A stretch of 64,000 nucleotides of DNA from Chryseobacterium sp. W4I1 (GCF_030816115.1 NZ_JAUSXQ010000001.1:3162001-3226000); one strand, 5' to 3'. Positions 26,089 through 35,851 are shown, counted from the first letter of the stretch. Program-made: numbers and translations. Notes: generated from the sequence alone by a model not told the origin.

Positions 26089-26673
26089 ATGGATTTATTA
26101 CAAAAGTGGACAGACCTTTACATCGAAGCTGGATGTGATGAAGTAGGAAGAGGATGCCTGAGTGGACCTGTGGTTGCAGCTGCAGTTATATTGGATGATT
26201 CTTTTAAACAGAATTTAGTAAATGACTCCAAGAAATTGACATTTAAAACACGAATGGAGCTGGACGGCTACATCAAAGACAATGTAAAAAACTACGCCAT
26301 TGCAGAGCTGCCTCCATCATTTATTGATGAGCACAATATCCTTAACGCAAGTATTTATGCTATGCATCGTGCTCTGGACCAATTAACAATAATACCTGAA
26401 TTGATTTTGGTAGACGGAAATAAATTCCATCCTTATAATTATATTCCCCACCAATGTATCATTAAAGGAGATTCAAAGGTTCTATCTATAGCAGCCGCTT
26501 CAATTCTGGCAAAAAATTACAGAGATAAACTAATGATCGAACTACACGAAGAACATCCCGAATACAACTGGAACACCAATTTCGGATATGCAACTAAAGC
26601 CCATCAACAGGCTTTAATAAAATATGGTCCAACAAAACATCATAGACAGTCATTTAGACTTAAATATGACTAA
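26089..26673 (+). CDS. rnhB: Ribonuclease HII
   Basis: 194 residues, nearly the minimal size of the family. The catalytic motif is AGCDEVGRGCLSGPV near residue 15 (Asp and Glu), with further conserved Asp in LILVDGNKF and the segment KGDSKVLSIAAASILAKNYRD. It nicks RNA of RNA/DNA hybrids and single ribonucleotides in DNA. It forms a one-gene unit with its own terminator. Confidence 0.95.
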   Translation: MDLLQKWTDLYIEAGCDEVGRGCLSGPVVAAAVILDDSFKQNLVNDSKKLTFKTRMELDGYIKDNVKNYAIAELPPSFIDEHNILNASIYAMHRALDQLTIIPELILVDGNKFHPYNYIPHQCIIKGDSKVLSIAAASILAKNYRDKLMIELHEEHPEYNWNTNFGYATKAHQQALIKYGPTKHHRQSFRLKYD

Positions 26674-26711
26674 TTTAATCAGTATTATCTTTAGATTTTA
26701 ATACAATAAAT

Positions 26712-26744
26712 TAGAGAAGCAAGATTTGCTTCTCTATTTTTATT
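26712..26744 (+). terminator. Terminator after rnhB
   Basis: TAGAGAAGCAA / TTTGCTTCTCTA hairpin followed by TTTTTATT. Its stem is almost identical (one difference over 23 bases) to the terminator at 27053-27087, so the peptide gene lies between two copies of the same hairpin. Confidence 0.75.
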
Positions 26745-26845
26745 ATAAATGTTTTCTTTTTTATTGTCCTACACTTCCCTCCTTTAATAAATGAAGTTCA
26801 AGAAGAAATTGAGATATAGAAAAAATGTTTGATAAAATAAAATTC

Positions 26846-26872
26846 TTGGAATGGATATTTTATTTATATTTG
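26846..26872 (+). promoter_or_regulatory. Promoter of the first bacteriocin-like peptide gene
   Basis: TTG (26846-26848), 16-base spacer, TATATTTG (26865-26872), which leaves a leader of about 28 bases. The spacer is slightly short for the consensus. Confidence 0.5.
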
Positions 26873-26906
26873 AATTACAACATTAAAACAATCTTAATAT
26901 TAAATT

Positions 26907-27044
26907 ATGAAAAACATTACAAAACTTACAAATGCTAAATTAATTAGCAAAAGTCAACTAAAGCAGATTATTGGTGGACAAATTTGTCCTTGTGATACAC
27001 CATGTCCAGACATGAATCAACCCGTTCCAAAACCTTGTAATTAA
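26907..27044 (+). CDS. Small bacteriocin-like peptide with a double-glycine leader
   Basis: 45 residues. The leader MKNITKLTNAKLISKSQLKQ is followed by IIGG, then a short Cys/Pro-rich core (QICPCDTPCPDMNQPVPKPCN, four cysteines). The leader type (Lys-rich, xxLxKxQLKxIxGG) is that of the bacteriocin-like/RiPP precursor peptides scattered in Chryseobacterium; export would be by a peptidase-containing ABC transporter that cuts after GG. No transporter or modification enzyme is nearby. Whether the core is modified or active is unknown. It resembles the peptide at 47234 in leader and GG motif but not in core. Confidence 0.8.
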   Translation: MKNITKLTNAKLISKSQLKQIIGGQICPCDTPCPDMNQPVPKPCN

Positions 27045-27052
27045 AACCAAAT

Positions 27053-27087
27053 AAAAAAAGAGAAGCAAAATTTGCTTCTCTTTTTTT
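27053..27087. terminator. Bidirectional terminator between peptide gene and yidC
   Basis: AAAAAAAGAGAAGCAAAA and its near-perfect complement; A run left, T run right, so it serves both converging genes. Confidence 0.8.
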
Positions 27088-27099
27088 ATCGATGATTTT

Positions 27100-28896
27100 T
27101 TATTTCTTTTTTTTCTGCTGCTCCTGAATCTTTTGTTGATCCTGGGCTTTCTCCATCATTTCTCTCATCTTCTTTTGAAACTTACCTTCAGATTTCGGTT
27201 TTTCTTTATTCGCCTGTATCTGAGCATGAATTTTCTTTTCATCCAGTATGACGTATTTAATAACAAGGATAATCAAAATATTAATCGCATTGGATACAAA
27301 ATAATACCATGAAAGACCAGATGCTGATGTATTCAGGAAGAATAGGAATGTAATCGGGAAGATATACATCAACACTTTCATGTTTGGCATTCCTTCCTGC
27401 TGAGGCTGCTGCATATTTCCTGAAGTCATTACCGTATAGATCAGGATCACGATGGTACAGGCCAATGCAAATACACTTAAATGATCTCCTAAGAAAGGAA
27501 TTTTAAAAGGAAGCTTGATCAGATCATCATAAGCTGTCAGATCTTTTGCAAACCAGAATCCTTGTCCTCTAAGGTCTATAAAGTTCGGGAAGAAACGGAA
27601 CAGAGCATAGAAAATTGGAATTTGTACTAATGCTGGAAGACATCCTGCCATTTGATTTACACCCGCCTTTCGGTAGATCTCCATTGTAGCCTGCTGCTTT
27701 TTCATAGGATCAGCATCTTTGAATTTAGCATTAGCCTCATCAATCTCAGGACGAATAACTTTCATCATCGCACTCAGCTTATGCTGCTTATACATAATTG
27801 GTGATAGAATCAGTTTTACAATGATAGTCATTAAGAAAATTACCCAACCTGCTGAAAGTCCCCAACTAGCAATAACACTATATAACCACATAAAGAAATA
27901 ACGGTTCATCCATCCAATGAAAGACCATCCTAATGGTAAAATTTCGTCAAAGTTTTTATCATAAGATTTTAACAGAGGTAAATCAAGCGGCATAAAATAC
28001 CAGGTAAAGTCTTGGTTAAGTTCACTGCCCGTCATCTGAACGAAACCTTCATAATTAAGCTTCTTCAGATATTCTCCTTCTTCAATAGTTTCCTGATTCC
28101 CTTTACTGTGCGTAAAACCGTTTTTAGCTTCAATTACAGAAGAGAAAAACTGCTGCTTTACACCAATCCAGTTAAGAGTTTCTTTCTCCTCCTCCATTGT
28201 GGTTCTTCCATCATAATCATAATCTTTATAATTATTGAAAGCATAAGAGAATTCTGAGTGAGTCTGCTCCTGAGCTCTACCCTTTTCTAGGTTCCTTACA
28301 CTATAATCCCAGATAAAGTCTGCTTTATTATCTGAAGTGATAGCGGCAAGTCCTTTCGTTCTAACCTTAAAATCAAGAGTATATTTTGGAAGCAGTGTAT
28401 AAATAAACTGGATAACAGCCCCGTTATAGTCTGCTGTCATCGTTACAGCGTTTCCATTAACAGCTGGTGTAAAAACTAAGTCTCTGGTATTAATTACTTT
28501 TCCTGTCTTATCTTTAAACTGAAAGCCGTAGTTTGAATTTTTTTTATCGATCAGATAAAGCGGAAGATCTGCCTTATCGGTTTTATGATCATATGCTTTA
28601 TATTCCGAAAGCTGAACTTTAGAAACCTGTCCTCCTAAACTTGAGAACTCCACATTCAGTTCTTTGTTTGTCAGACTGGCTGTCTGAATTGCACTAGGAG
28701 TTACGTTTGGATTGATATTGCTTGCCTGAGTCTGTTTTACAGCATTTTTTACCTGCTCGGTTTTCTGCTCCTGAGCTTTTACCTGCTCTTCTTTCGACTG
28801 CTTGTTCTGAAAATAGAACATAAATCCGAAAAGAACCAAACATAAAACCGCAAAACTGATCATCTGACTTTTATCGATTCCCTTGTTTTCTTGCAT
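27100..28896 (-). CDS. yidC: Membrane protein insertase YidC
   Basis: 598 residues. N-terminal span (MISFAVLCLVLFGFMFYF), a large periplasmic beta domain (residues about 60-330), then the conserved five-span insertase core with the segments GWSFIGWMNRYFFMWLYSVI, LMTIIVKLILSPIMYKQHKL, QIPIFYALFRFFPNF and ASGLSWYYFVSNAINILIIL. The C-terminus is a Lys/Gln-rich tail. It inserts and folds inner membrane proteins, with or without SecYEG. It stands 178 bases after pyrG in the same direction. Confidence 0.96.
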   Translation of the reverse strand: MQENKGIDKSQMISFAVLCLVLFGFMFYFQNKQSKEEQVKAQEQKTEQVKNAVKQTQASNINPNVTPSAIQTASLTNKELNVEFSSLGGQVSKVQLSEYKAYDHKTDKADLPLYLIDKKNSNYGFQFKDKTGKVINTRDLVFTPAVNGNAVTMTADYNGAVIQFIYTLLPKYTLDFKVRTKGLAAITSDNKADFIWDYSVRNLEKGRAQEQTHSEFSYAFNNYKDYDYDGRTTMEEEKETLNWIGVKQQFFSSVIEAKNGFTHSKGNQETIEEGEYLKKLNYEGFVQMTGSELNQDFTWYFMPLDLPLLKSYDKNFDEILPLGWSFIGWMNRYFFMWLYSVIASWGLSAGWVIFLMTIIVKLILSPIMYKQHKLSAMMKVIRPEIDEANAKFKDADPMKKQQATMEIYRKAGVNQMAGCLPALVQIPIFYALFRFFPNFIDLRGQGFWFAKDLTAYDDLIKLPFKIPFLGDHLSVFALACTIVILIYTVMTSGNMQQPQQEGMPNMKVLMYIFPITFLFFLNTSASGLSWYYFVSNAINILIILVIKYVILDEKKIHAQIQANKEKPKSEGKFQKKMREMMEKAQDQQKIQEQQKKKK

Positions 28897-29012
28897 TTTA
28901 TTTTATATTAAAATTTTAAATTTAATCAAGCATTATTAAATGCTGCTTTTTGAGCTGACAAAAATACTCTTTTTTTATCAAAACTCTATGCATTACTATG
29001 TTACTATATAAT

Positions 29013-29044
29013 AAACTCAAGCTGAGAATAATCAGCCTGAGTTT
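29013..29044 (-). terminator. Terminator after pyrG
   Basis: AAACTCAAGCTGA and TCAGCCTGAGTTT form a 13-bp stem with one wobble and a six-base loop, about 30 bases past the stop on the minus strand. Confidence 0.6.
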
Positions 29045-29074
29045 AGGATAAGACGTTTATAATATATTATTACC

Positions 29075-30682
29075 TTATTTCTTTTCGCAAGCCTTGATAA
29101 AAGCTCTGAACAGAGGATGCGGCGTTGCTACGGTACTTTTGTATTCCGGGTGATACTGCACTCCCACATAAAATGGGTGGCCAGGAAGCTCAAGGGCTTC
29201 TACCAGACCTGTTTCCGGATTGGTTCCTGTTGCAAGGAAGCCGTTCTTTTCAAATTCCTGAAGATAATCACTGTTAAATTCATAACGGTGACGGTGTCTT
29301 TCTGTAATATTTTTGGCTCCGTAAATCTCGTTTAATCTGGAACCGTTTTTCAGGGAACATTTCCAAGCTCCCAGACGCATAGTTCCTCCTTTATCTACAA
29401 TATTTTTCTGCTCTTCCATTAAGGAGATCACAGGATCAGGGGTTGCTGTATCAAATTCCATGGAATTCGCTTTTGCATGTCCAAGAACATTTCTAGCAAA
29501 TTCTACCGTCATAATCTGCATTCCCAAACAGATTCCCAACATAGGCACCTTATTTTCTCTTGCAAACTGAGCAGTAAGTACCTTTCCTTCAATACCTCTA
29601 TCACCAAACCCCGGAGCAATAAGGATTCCATCTACCCCATCTAAAGTTTCTTTGATATTTTCAGCAGTGATATCTCCGCTGTATACCCATCTTACTTTCA
29701 CTTCAGTTTCAAGACTTGCCCCAGCATGTTTGAAAGCTTCAGCAATAGAAATATAAGAATCCTGCAGAGAAATATATTTTCCTACTAAAGCAATTTCTAC
29801 CGTTCTTTTTGGATTTTTGAATTTTTTAAGGAAAGTTTTCCAATCTTTAAGATCAGCTTCCTTATCATTTTTCAGATCCAGTTCTTTTAAAACTACATCA
29901 TCGAAATTTTGTTTCTGAAGATACATTGGAACTTCGTAGATCGTTTCCAGATCTTTACATTCAATCACGTTATCTAAAGAAACATTACAGAACTGAGCAA
30001 GTTTTGCTCTCTGATCTTTTGGAATTGTATGTTCTGTTCTGCAAACCAGGACATCAGCCATAATTCCGCTTTCCATCAATTGACGAACGGAATGCTGTGA
30101 TGGTTTTGTTTTCAATTCACCGCTGGAAGCCAGATAAGGCAATAACGTAAGGTGAATAACCATAGAATTTTTTTCACCAAGTTCCCATTTCAGTTGACGT
30201 ACTGTTTCGATGTACGGAAGAGATTCAATATCTCCTACCGTTCCTCCGATTTCAGTAATAATGATATCGTAGTTCTGCTTGGAAAGCATTTTGATTCTAC
30301 GCTTAATTTCGTTGGTGATATGTGGAATTACCTGAACGGTTTTTCCTAAGAAATCTCCTTTTCTTTCTTTTTCAATAACAGTTTGGTAGATTTTCCCTGT
30401 AGTAACATTGTTGTTTTGGGAAGTAGGAGCATCAAGATAACGCTCGTAGTGGCCTAAATCCAGATCTGTTTCTGCGCCATCTTCGGTTACATAGCATTCT
30501 CCGTGTTCATATGGATTCAGTGTGCCCGGGTCAATGTTGATATAAGGATCCAGTTTTTGGATCGTTACGTTAAAACCGCGTGATTTTAACAAAAGCCCCA
30601 GAGAAGCAGACACGATTCCTTTTCCCAAAGATGAAGTTACACCTCCTGTCACAAAGATGTACTTTGTATTCTTTTTACTCAT
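29075..30682 (-). CDS. pyrG: CTP synthase
   Basis: 535 residues from MSKKNTKYIFVTGGVTSSLG; an upstream in-frame ATG at 30763 would add 27 residues without family character, so the later start is chosen. The synthetase domain has the P-loop-like SSLGKGIVSASLG and the KLDPYINIDPGTLNP segment. The C-terminal glutamine amidotransferase domain has the nucleophile elbow MLGICLGMQIM and the His/Glu pair in VQYHPEYKS. It makes CTP from UTP with glutamine. Confidence 0.97.
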   Translation of the reverse strand: MSKKNTKYIFVTGGVTSSLGKGIVSASLGLLLKSRGFNVTIQKLDPYINIDPGTLNPYEHGECYVTEDGAETDLDLGHYERYLDAPTSQNNNVTTGKIYQTVIEKERKGDFLGKTVQVIPHITNEIKRRIKMLSKQNYDIIITEIGGTVGDIESLPYIETVRQLKWELGEKNSMVIHLTLLPYLASSGELKTKPSQHSVRQLMESGIMADVLVCRTEHTIPKDQRAKLAQFCNVSLDNVIECKDLETIYEVPMYLQKQNFDDVVLKELDLKNDKEADLKDWKTFLKKFKNPKRTVEIALVGKYISLQDSYISIAEAFKHAGASLETEVKVRWVYSGDITAENIKETLDGVDGILIAPGFGDRGIEGKVLTAQFARENKVPMLGICLGMQIMTVEFARNVLGHAKANSMEFDTATPDPVISLMEEQKNIVDKGGTMRLGAWKCSLKNGSRLNEIYGAKNITERHRHRYEFNSDYLQEFEKNGFLATGTNPETGLVEALELPGHPFYVGVQYHPEYKSTVATPHPLFRAFIKACEKK

Positions 30683-30889
30683 TAGATTAGGTTTGTGCAA
30701 AGTTATGGGAAAAAGAGATACAAAGCAATTTTTTAAATTCTGAAAATAGAAAATGCTCTCCAATCTATTAAGAATCTTGATTAAAAAATTTATCTATATT
30801 CAATGTGAACAAATGGCAAAAAGCTATAACCTTAATGATTTTGGTATTACATTAAAATAAATACTCATTTTCTAAACAAAAAGGTTTCC

Positions 30890-30912
30890 CAATTACTTGG
30901 AAAACCTTTCTC
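30890..30912 (-). terminator. Terminator after the YceI-family gene
   Basis: AAAGGTTTCC ... GGAAAACCTTT hairpin about 25 bases past the stop; on the minus strand it ends in TTTTTGTTT. Confidence 0.6.
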
Positions 30913-30932
30913 TAAAACAGATTTTATATAAA

Positions 30933-31502
30933 TTATTGCTTTACCAATTCAAAATACAAACTTACTTCCACATCTTTAGCTACTCCGGCACCTGTAGGAT
31001 CGTATTTGATTCCGTAATCTAAACGGTTAACCGTAAATTTCGTCTGGAAGCCCATTACTTCTTTACCCTGCTGGTTTTTAGTCACACCTCCAAACGTTAC
31101 GGGAATGCTGATATCTTTTATAGTTTCCTTAATTTTCAAAGCACCTTTCAGGATGTAGGTATTATTTTTATCCTTCGTGATAGACGTACTGTGGAAAGTC
31201 ATCCCCGGATATTTCTCAATATCGAAAAAGTCTGCACTTTTAAGATGCTTATCTCTCATTTCAGTTCCGGTATTGATAGAGTTAACATCTACATTAAAGA
31301 CAAAAGTGGCATTATCCAGATTAGCTCCTTCAGTGGTCACCTTTCCGTCAAACTTATCAAAACGGCCCTGTACAAAGCTGATTCCCATATGTTTGATATT
31401 AAAATTTACAGAAGAATGCATAGGATCTACATTCCAATTGGTTTGAGCAAAACCCAGAACGCTTACCAGCGCAAAAACGAAAGATAAAAATGCTTTTTTC
31501 AT
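30933..31502 (-). CDS. YceI-family periplasmic protein
   Basis: 189 residues. Signal peptide MKKAFLSFVFALVSVLGFAQ, then the lipocalin-like YceI domain with the typical start NWNVDPMHSSVNFNIKHMG and the segments DKHLKSADFFDIEKYPGMTF and GFQTKFTVNRLDYGIKYD. YceI proteins bind isoprenoid lipids such as polyisoprenes; the ligand here is not known. It is a single-gene unit. Confidence 0.93.
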   Translation of the reverse strand: MKKAFLSFVFALVSVLGFAQTNWNVDPMHSSVNFNIKHMGISFVQGRFDKFDGKVTTEGANLDNATFVFNVDVNSINTGTEMRDKHLKSADFFDIEKYPGMTFHSTSITKDKNNTYILKGALKIKETIKDISIPVTFGGVTKNQQGKEVMGFQTKFTVNRLDYGIKYDPTGAGVAKDVEVSLYFELVKQ

Positions 31503-31650
31503 TATAACTTATTTTAGTTGAGTAAAGGTAATATATTGGTTACTTTGATCTTGATGTATGATAGTTTTTAATCATTTAAGTGGAAGATTTTTAATTGCTG
31601 AAAATTAATTAAAATTCTGAAACGACATTCATTTTTTTTAACTTCGCAGT

Positions 31651-33003
31651 ATGGCAAAACTGAAAACAGCATATTTCTGTCAAAACTGCGGAACCCAATA
31701 TTCCCAATGGATGGGGCAATGTAAAAATTGTGGGGAATGGAACACTCTTGTGGAGGAAGTGGTAGAGAAAACCTCATCCAAAACGCCCCCTTTTTCAAAA
31801 ACAAAGCAGCATGTGATCAACATTATTGAAGTGGAGACCAGCGAAGAACCGAGAATAAAAACACCTTCAGAAGAATTGAACCGTGTGTTGGGAGGTGGTA
31901 TTGTTTTAGGCTCTGTGACGCTAATTGGCGGTGAGCCAGGAATAGGAAAATCCACTCTTCTGCTTCAGCTGGCCTTAAAAATGAAGAAAAAAATCTTCTA
32001 TGTTTCAGGAGAGGAAAGTGCTTCGCAGATTAAGATGAGAGCGGACAGACTAACGGATGTCCAAAACCCGAACTGTTTTCTTTTTACCGAAACTTCACTG
32101 GAAAAAATTCTCCATGAAGCTAAAAAGCTGGAGCCTGATTTCATGATCATTGATTCTATCCAGACTCTTCAGTCGCAACTTATTGAAAGTTCACCGGGAA
32201 CGGTTTCCCAGATCAGAGAATGCTCCAACGAGATCATTAAATATGCGAAAGAGAATAATACTCCCGTTTTCTTAGTGGGTCATATTACGAAGGATGGTCA
32301 AATCGCCGGACCAAAGGTTTTGGAGCATATGGTAGATGTGGTTTTAAATTTTGACGGGGACAGAAATCACCTTTTCAGGCTGCTCAGAGCCAATAAAAAC
32401 CGTTTCGGATCTACTTCAGAGATCGGAATTTATGAAATGGTTTCCCAGGGTCTGAAAGAGATCAGAAATCCTTCTGAAATTCTTATTACTAAAAAATTTG
32501 AAGAACTATCCGGAAATTCTGTGGCAGTAACCCTGGAAGGAAACCGGCCGATGCTACTGGAGATACAGGCTTTGGTGAGTACCGCTGTTTATGGTACTCC
32601 GCAAAGAAGTTCCACTGGTTTTGATGCGAAAAGACTCAATATGCTTCTGGCTGTTCTGGAAAAACGTGCAGGCTTCCAGCTTGGAGCAAAAGACGTCTTT
32701 TTAAATATTACAGGTGGCATTAAAACTGATGATCCTGCATTGGATCTTGCCGTGGTAGCTTCTATTCTGTCTTCCAATGAAGACATTGCTATTTCCGAAC
32801 ATTTTTGTTTTGCCGGAGAGATAGGTTTAAGCGGAGAGATCCGGCCTATTGCCCAGGTGGAGCAGAGAATCACGGAAGCCGAGAAATTAGGGTATGAAAA
32901 AATATTTGTTTCAAACCTCAATAAAATTCCGAAAAGAAAATTTGGAATCAAAATCGAGGAAGTAAGTAAAATTGAGGATTTCCACGAAAGGATCTTTCCA
33001 TAA
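31651..33003 (+). CDS. radA: DNA repair protein RadA (Sms)
   Basis: 450 residues. An N-terminal C4 zinc finger (CQNCGTQYSQWMGQCKNCGEW), a RecA-like ATPase with Walker A GGEPGIGKSTLLLQ near residue 90 and Walker B-type FMIIDSIQTLQ, the family KNRFGS motif, and a C-terminal Lon protease-like domain (GGIKTDDPALDLAVVASILS; FAGEIGLSGEIRPI). It promotes branch migration in recombination. The next gene begins 11 bases later, so co-transcription is likely. Confidence 0.96.
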   Translation: MAKLKTAYFCQNCGTQYSQWMGQCKNCGEWNTLVEEVVEKTSSKTPPFSKTKQHVINIIEVETSEEPRIKTPSEELNRVLGGGIVLGSVTLIGGEPGIGKSTLLLQLALKMKKKIFYVSGEESASQIKMRADRLTDVQNPNCFLFTETSLEKILHEAKKLEPDFMIIDSIQTLQSQLIESSPGTVSQIRECSNEIIKYAKENNTPVFLVGHITKDGQIAGPKVLEHMVDVVLNFDGDRNHLFRLLRANKNRFGSTSEIGIYEMVSQGLKEIRNPSEILITKKFEELSGNSVAVTLEGNRPMLLEIQALVSTAVYGTPQRSSTGFDAKRLNMLLAVLEKRAGFQLGAKDVFLNITGGIKTDDPALDLAVVASILSSNEDIAISEHFCFAGEIGLSGEIRPIAQVEQRITEAEKLGYEKIFVSNLNKIPKRKFGIKIEEVSKIEDFHERIFP

Positions 33004-33014
33004 AAAACAGACAA

Positions 33015-34106
33015 ATGCTGATTAAAAATTTTGAAAATTTTGTGCTTGTATTGCTTTACGGCGGATTGCTGATCATATCTTTTACGATATTGCTTAATCC
33101 TATGAAAGTTAACAAAAAAGCGAACTTTTTTTTCAGCCTGTTTCTTTTCTTGTGGTCCAGCTACTGGGCATTGGATATTCTCAGACTTTGTAGCTTTTCT
33201 CCAAGTCCTGTTTTAGTTTCCTTTATTTTTTTTATTCAAATCTTTACACCGATATTTCTGTTTTTGAGCACTGTTTTCTTCATTAATCCCAATTATCAGT
33301 TTAAGAAGAAAGATCTGGTTTGTCTTATCGTTCCGTTGATTCATCTAATTTTAATATTAAATTCTGAGCTTGGAATTGCTGATTTTCTAGCCGTTTCACA
33401 CAATCTCCCCTACATTGCCATTATTTATTTCAGAATAAAAAAATACCAGAAAAGGATTGAAAATATTTCTTCGTACACAGAAACAATCAATCTGCAATGG
33501 CTGGTAACGCTAAGTTCACTGCTGTTCGGCATTATTGTGATCACCGTTTGCTATGACCTCTTCAATATGTTTGTTCATAGGTTTAATCAGAATCTGGTGA
33601 TGGTTGTACTGTTTTTATTTATTATTTACAGCACTTCGTTTCAGGTGTTGAGACAGAAAGAAATTTATCCTGTCAATGAAAAAGAAAGGGAACAGTTACT
33701 GGCCGTTGAGCTTGAAGATGAAGAAAAAACTGAAAAGAAAAAATTAATTCCCGACCAGGAATTTGAAGCTTTAAAGTCGAAGCTGCTGACAGTTATGCTT
33801 ACGGAAAAACCTTATCTGAACGGTGAATTGAACTTACTTAAGCTTTCAGATCTCATCAATATCAATCCTCATCAGCTTTCTTATTTACTAAACAATGGAT
33901 TCAATGAAAACTTCTTCCATTTTGTTAATAAATACCGGGTACAGCATGCCAAAGAACTGCTGACCAGCGATTCTTATAAAAAATTCTCTATTCTGGGCAT
34001 CGCTTTTGAATCAGGTTTCAATTCTAAAACAGCATTCAATACCATATTCAAAAAGATGATCAACGAAACTCCTTCCGAATTCAGAAGAAAGCAATCCGGT
34101 ATATAA
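33015..34106 (+). CDS. Membrane protein with C-terminal AraC-type DNA-binding domain
   Basis: 363 residues. Seven or so hydrophobic segments fill the first ~220 residues, followed by a charged linker (LAVELEDEEKTEKKKL) and an AraC-family domain (residues about 255-360; helix-turn-helix LLKLSDLININPHQLSYLLN, then LGIAFESGFNSKTAFNTIFK and TPSEFRRKQ). Such membrane-embedded AraC regulators are common in Bacteroidota and are thought to sense envelope or membrane signals. The target is unknown. Confidence 0.85.
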   Translation: MLIKNFENFVLVLLYGGLLIISFTILLNPMKVNKKANFFFSLFLFLWSSYWALDILRLCSFSPSPVLVSFIFFIQIFTPIFLFLSTVFFINPNYQFKKKDLVCLIVPLIHLILILNSELGIADFLAVSHNLPYIAIIYFRIKKYQKRIENISSYTETINLQWLVTLSSLLFGIIVITVCYDLFNMFVHRFNQNLVMVVLFLFIIYSTSFQVLRQKEIYPVNEKEREQLLAVELEDEEKTEKKKLIPDQEFEALKSKLLTVMLTEKPYLNGELNLLKLSDLININPHQLSYLLNNGFNENFFHFVNKYRVQHAKELLTSDSYKKFSILGIAFESGFNSKTAFNTIFKKMINETPSEFRRKQSGI

Positions 34107-34199
34107 AGTATCTCTTTCTAAAATCAGAAGCAAATCATGATATCCGGGGTGGATAACTTTACGGCTTCCTTTTTTGTGTAAAAATTTCTATATTCGTTT

Positions 34200-34796
34200 A
34201 TGAATTATTTAGCCCATTCCTACCTCAGTTTTTCGGATGGACAGATCGTAGGACAGTTCCTTGAAGATTTTATTCCAAACAGAGACCGTTATTCTTTTCC
34301 GAAGGATATTCAGGACGGAATTACGATGCACAGGGCAGTGGATACATTTACAGATTCCCATCCCGCTATTCATGAAGCAAAAAAAGTGTTTGCTCCTTTG
34401 GTAAGACTGTATGCAGGAGCTTTTGTAGATGTTTCTATGGATTATTTCGTAGCAAATGATCTTAGCCTTCATTCCCTGGCTGGCTGGAAAGAGCATTCTC
34501 TTCGGGTGTACAGGGTTTTGAACGAACATGAAAAATGGCTCCCTGAGAATTTCAAAAAAATGCTGGTCAAAATGGAGGAAGACGACTGGCTTTATAATTA
34601 TCGTGAAGATTGGGGGATTAAATTCAGTATCCGGAATGTTCTGAATAAAGCCAAATATCTGAGTCCTGACATCCCTGTCTTTGAAGCATTCCTGGCAAAC
34701 AAAACTATCCTTCAGGAATGTTACAACAATTTTTTTCCTGATATGCTTGCCCATGTACAGGGAATCAATGCACTGCTGCAAATAGATAATGAATAA
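34200..34796 (+). CDS. acpH: Acyl carrier protein phosphodiesterase (AcpH-like)
   Basis: 198 residues. The N-terminus MNYLAHSYLSFSDGQIVGQF, GITMHRAVDTFTDSHP and the VDVSMDYFVANDL segment match AcpH, an HD-type metal hydrolase that removes 4'-phosphopantetheine from holo-ACP. His (MHRAVD) and Asp (TDSHP, DYFV) residues that could bind metal are present. The start is very close to a TATATTCG box (34190s), so the mRNA may be nearly leaderless. Free-standing unit with a terminator. Confidence 0.85.
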   Translation: MNYLAHSYLSFSDGQIVGQFLEDFIPNRDRYSFPKDIQDGITMHRAVDTFTDSHPAIHEAKKVFAPLVRLYAGAFVDVSMDYFVANDLSLHSLAGWKEHSLRVYRVLNEHEKWLPENFKKMLVKMEEDDWLYNYREDWGIKFSIRNVLNKAKYLSPDIPVFEAFLANKTILQECYNNFFPDMLAHVQGINALLQIDNE

Positions 34797-34821
34797 AAAC
34801 ACCTACCTCTGTAAGTGTTTT
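34796..34821 (+). terminator. Terminator after acpH
   Basis: AAAACAC / GTGTTTT with inner TAC / GTA pairs, overlapping the stop codon region. Confidence 0.55.
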
Positions 34822-35338
34822 ACGTATTTGTGTTATTAGAATCAGCTACCTTAATGAGAATAGATGGGAATTTCTATCTGTACTAAGGATATTTATATTA
34901 AACTATTTTGACTAACCTTAATTTTTGTAAATCTATTTATACTAATCCCTACTCAAACAGTATAAGTTTTTATACATGTACAAGTTCAACAAGGGATATA
35001 AATTCAATTTTAAACTTATAATAGCCATTCAGCTTAAATATTTTTAAAATTTAGTTCATTTTTATGAAAATTTTTCATCAGCAATGAAAAGCTAAAGCCC
35101 TCAGTGATTTATACACAAATGTAATTATTTTTAAATAAAAAACAAATATTATATACGTTAATTAACAAATTAATATTTATTTATAAAAAATTAATAATAA
35201 AATCATATATCTTCTGACGAGTTATCACAGAAAATAAAAATAAAACATAAACAATACTGAAATATTAATCATTATTTAGTGATTTAATATTTCATTAAAA
35301 AATACAATGAAGATCTGAGGAAAACAAGGAGGAAGAAG
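34822..35338. other. Very AT-rich intergenic region
   Basis: About 515 bases with no supportable gene, RNA or repeat, between two converging genes. Runs such as TTAATTAACAAATTAATATT give it strong curvature-type composition, but nothing specific can be claimed. Confidence 0.4.
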
Positions 35339-35851
35339 CTAAAATTGGTGATAGAGGTATCGGTTGGAATAGGTAAGCTTTTCACTTTTTCTCTGTCCAT
35401 TTTTAATCAAATGAACAATATTGATCTGATCATCAAATAAATTATAGAGAAAGCTTACGGCAGCTTCTATTTTTTTTGGAGATGTCACCGTTTCAGATTC
35501 TAGAAATATATTCACGGATTCATTGTCTTCTTCATATCCAACATAATTTATCTTTAAAAATTTTCCGTCAGCCTTTAATTTAAAATATTCTGAGCAGTAC
35601 TTTTCCAAAGCTTCATTAAGTTTAGCCTTATATTTTTCATCATTAAAATGAAAAGAGCCACCGTATTTTTTGCCCAGCCCATTTTCCAGGTCATCCAGAA
35701 AAAATCTTCCAGTGACCTCAAAAGATCTGGACTTAGCATTATAATTAATTTCTACAGAACCCACATGGTAAGGGTGTTTCGCTTTTGTGAAAGAGAATAA
35801 AAGAAATACCGGAAGCAGAAACAGCCATAAATTCTTCATAAGTTCTGTCAT
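35339..35851 (-). CDS. DUF6702-family exported protein
   Basis: 170 residues (or 166 from the ATG at 35839, which gives the better signal peptide MKNLWLFLLPVFLLFSFTKA). The mature part begins KHPYHVGSVEINYNAKSRSF, typical of DUF6702. The family often sits near M1 peptidase and HupE-type genes in this phylum, as here. Function unknown; a periplasmic or secreted location follows from the signal peptide. Divergent from the HupE-like gene by 54 bases. Confidence 0.78.
   Translation of the reverse strand: MTELMKNLWLFLLPVFLLFSFTKAKHPYHVGSVEINYNAKSRSFEVTGRFFLDDLENGLGKKYGGSFHFNDEKYKAKLNEALEKYCSEYFKLKADGKFLKINYVGYEEDNESVNIFLESETVTSPKKIEAAVSFLYNLFDDQINIVHLIKNGQRKSEKLTYSNRYLYHQF

Noticed and set aside
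34209..34802. 197-codon minus-strand frame opposite acpH
   Set aside because: Shadow frame; the plus strand encodes a recognisable AcpH.
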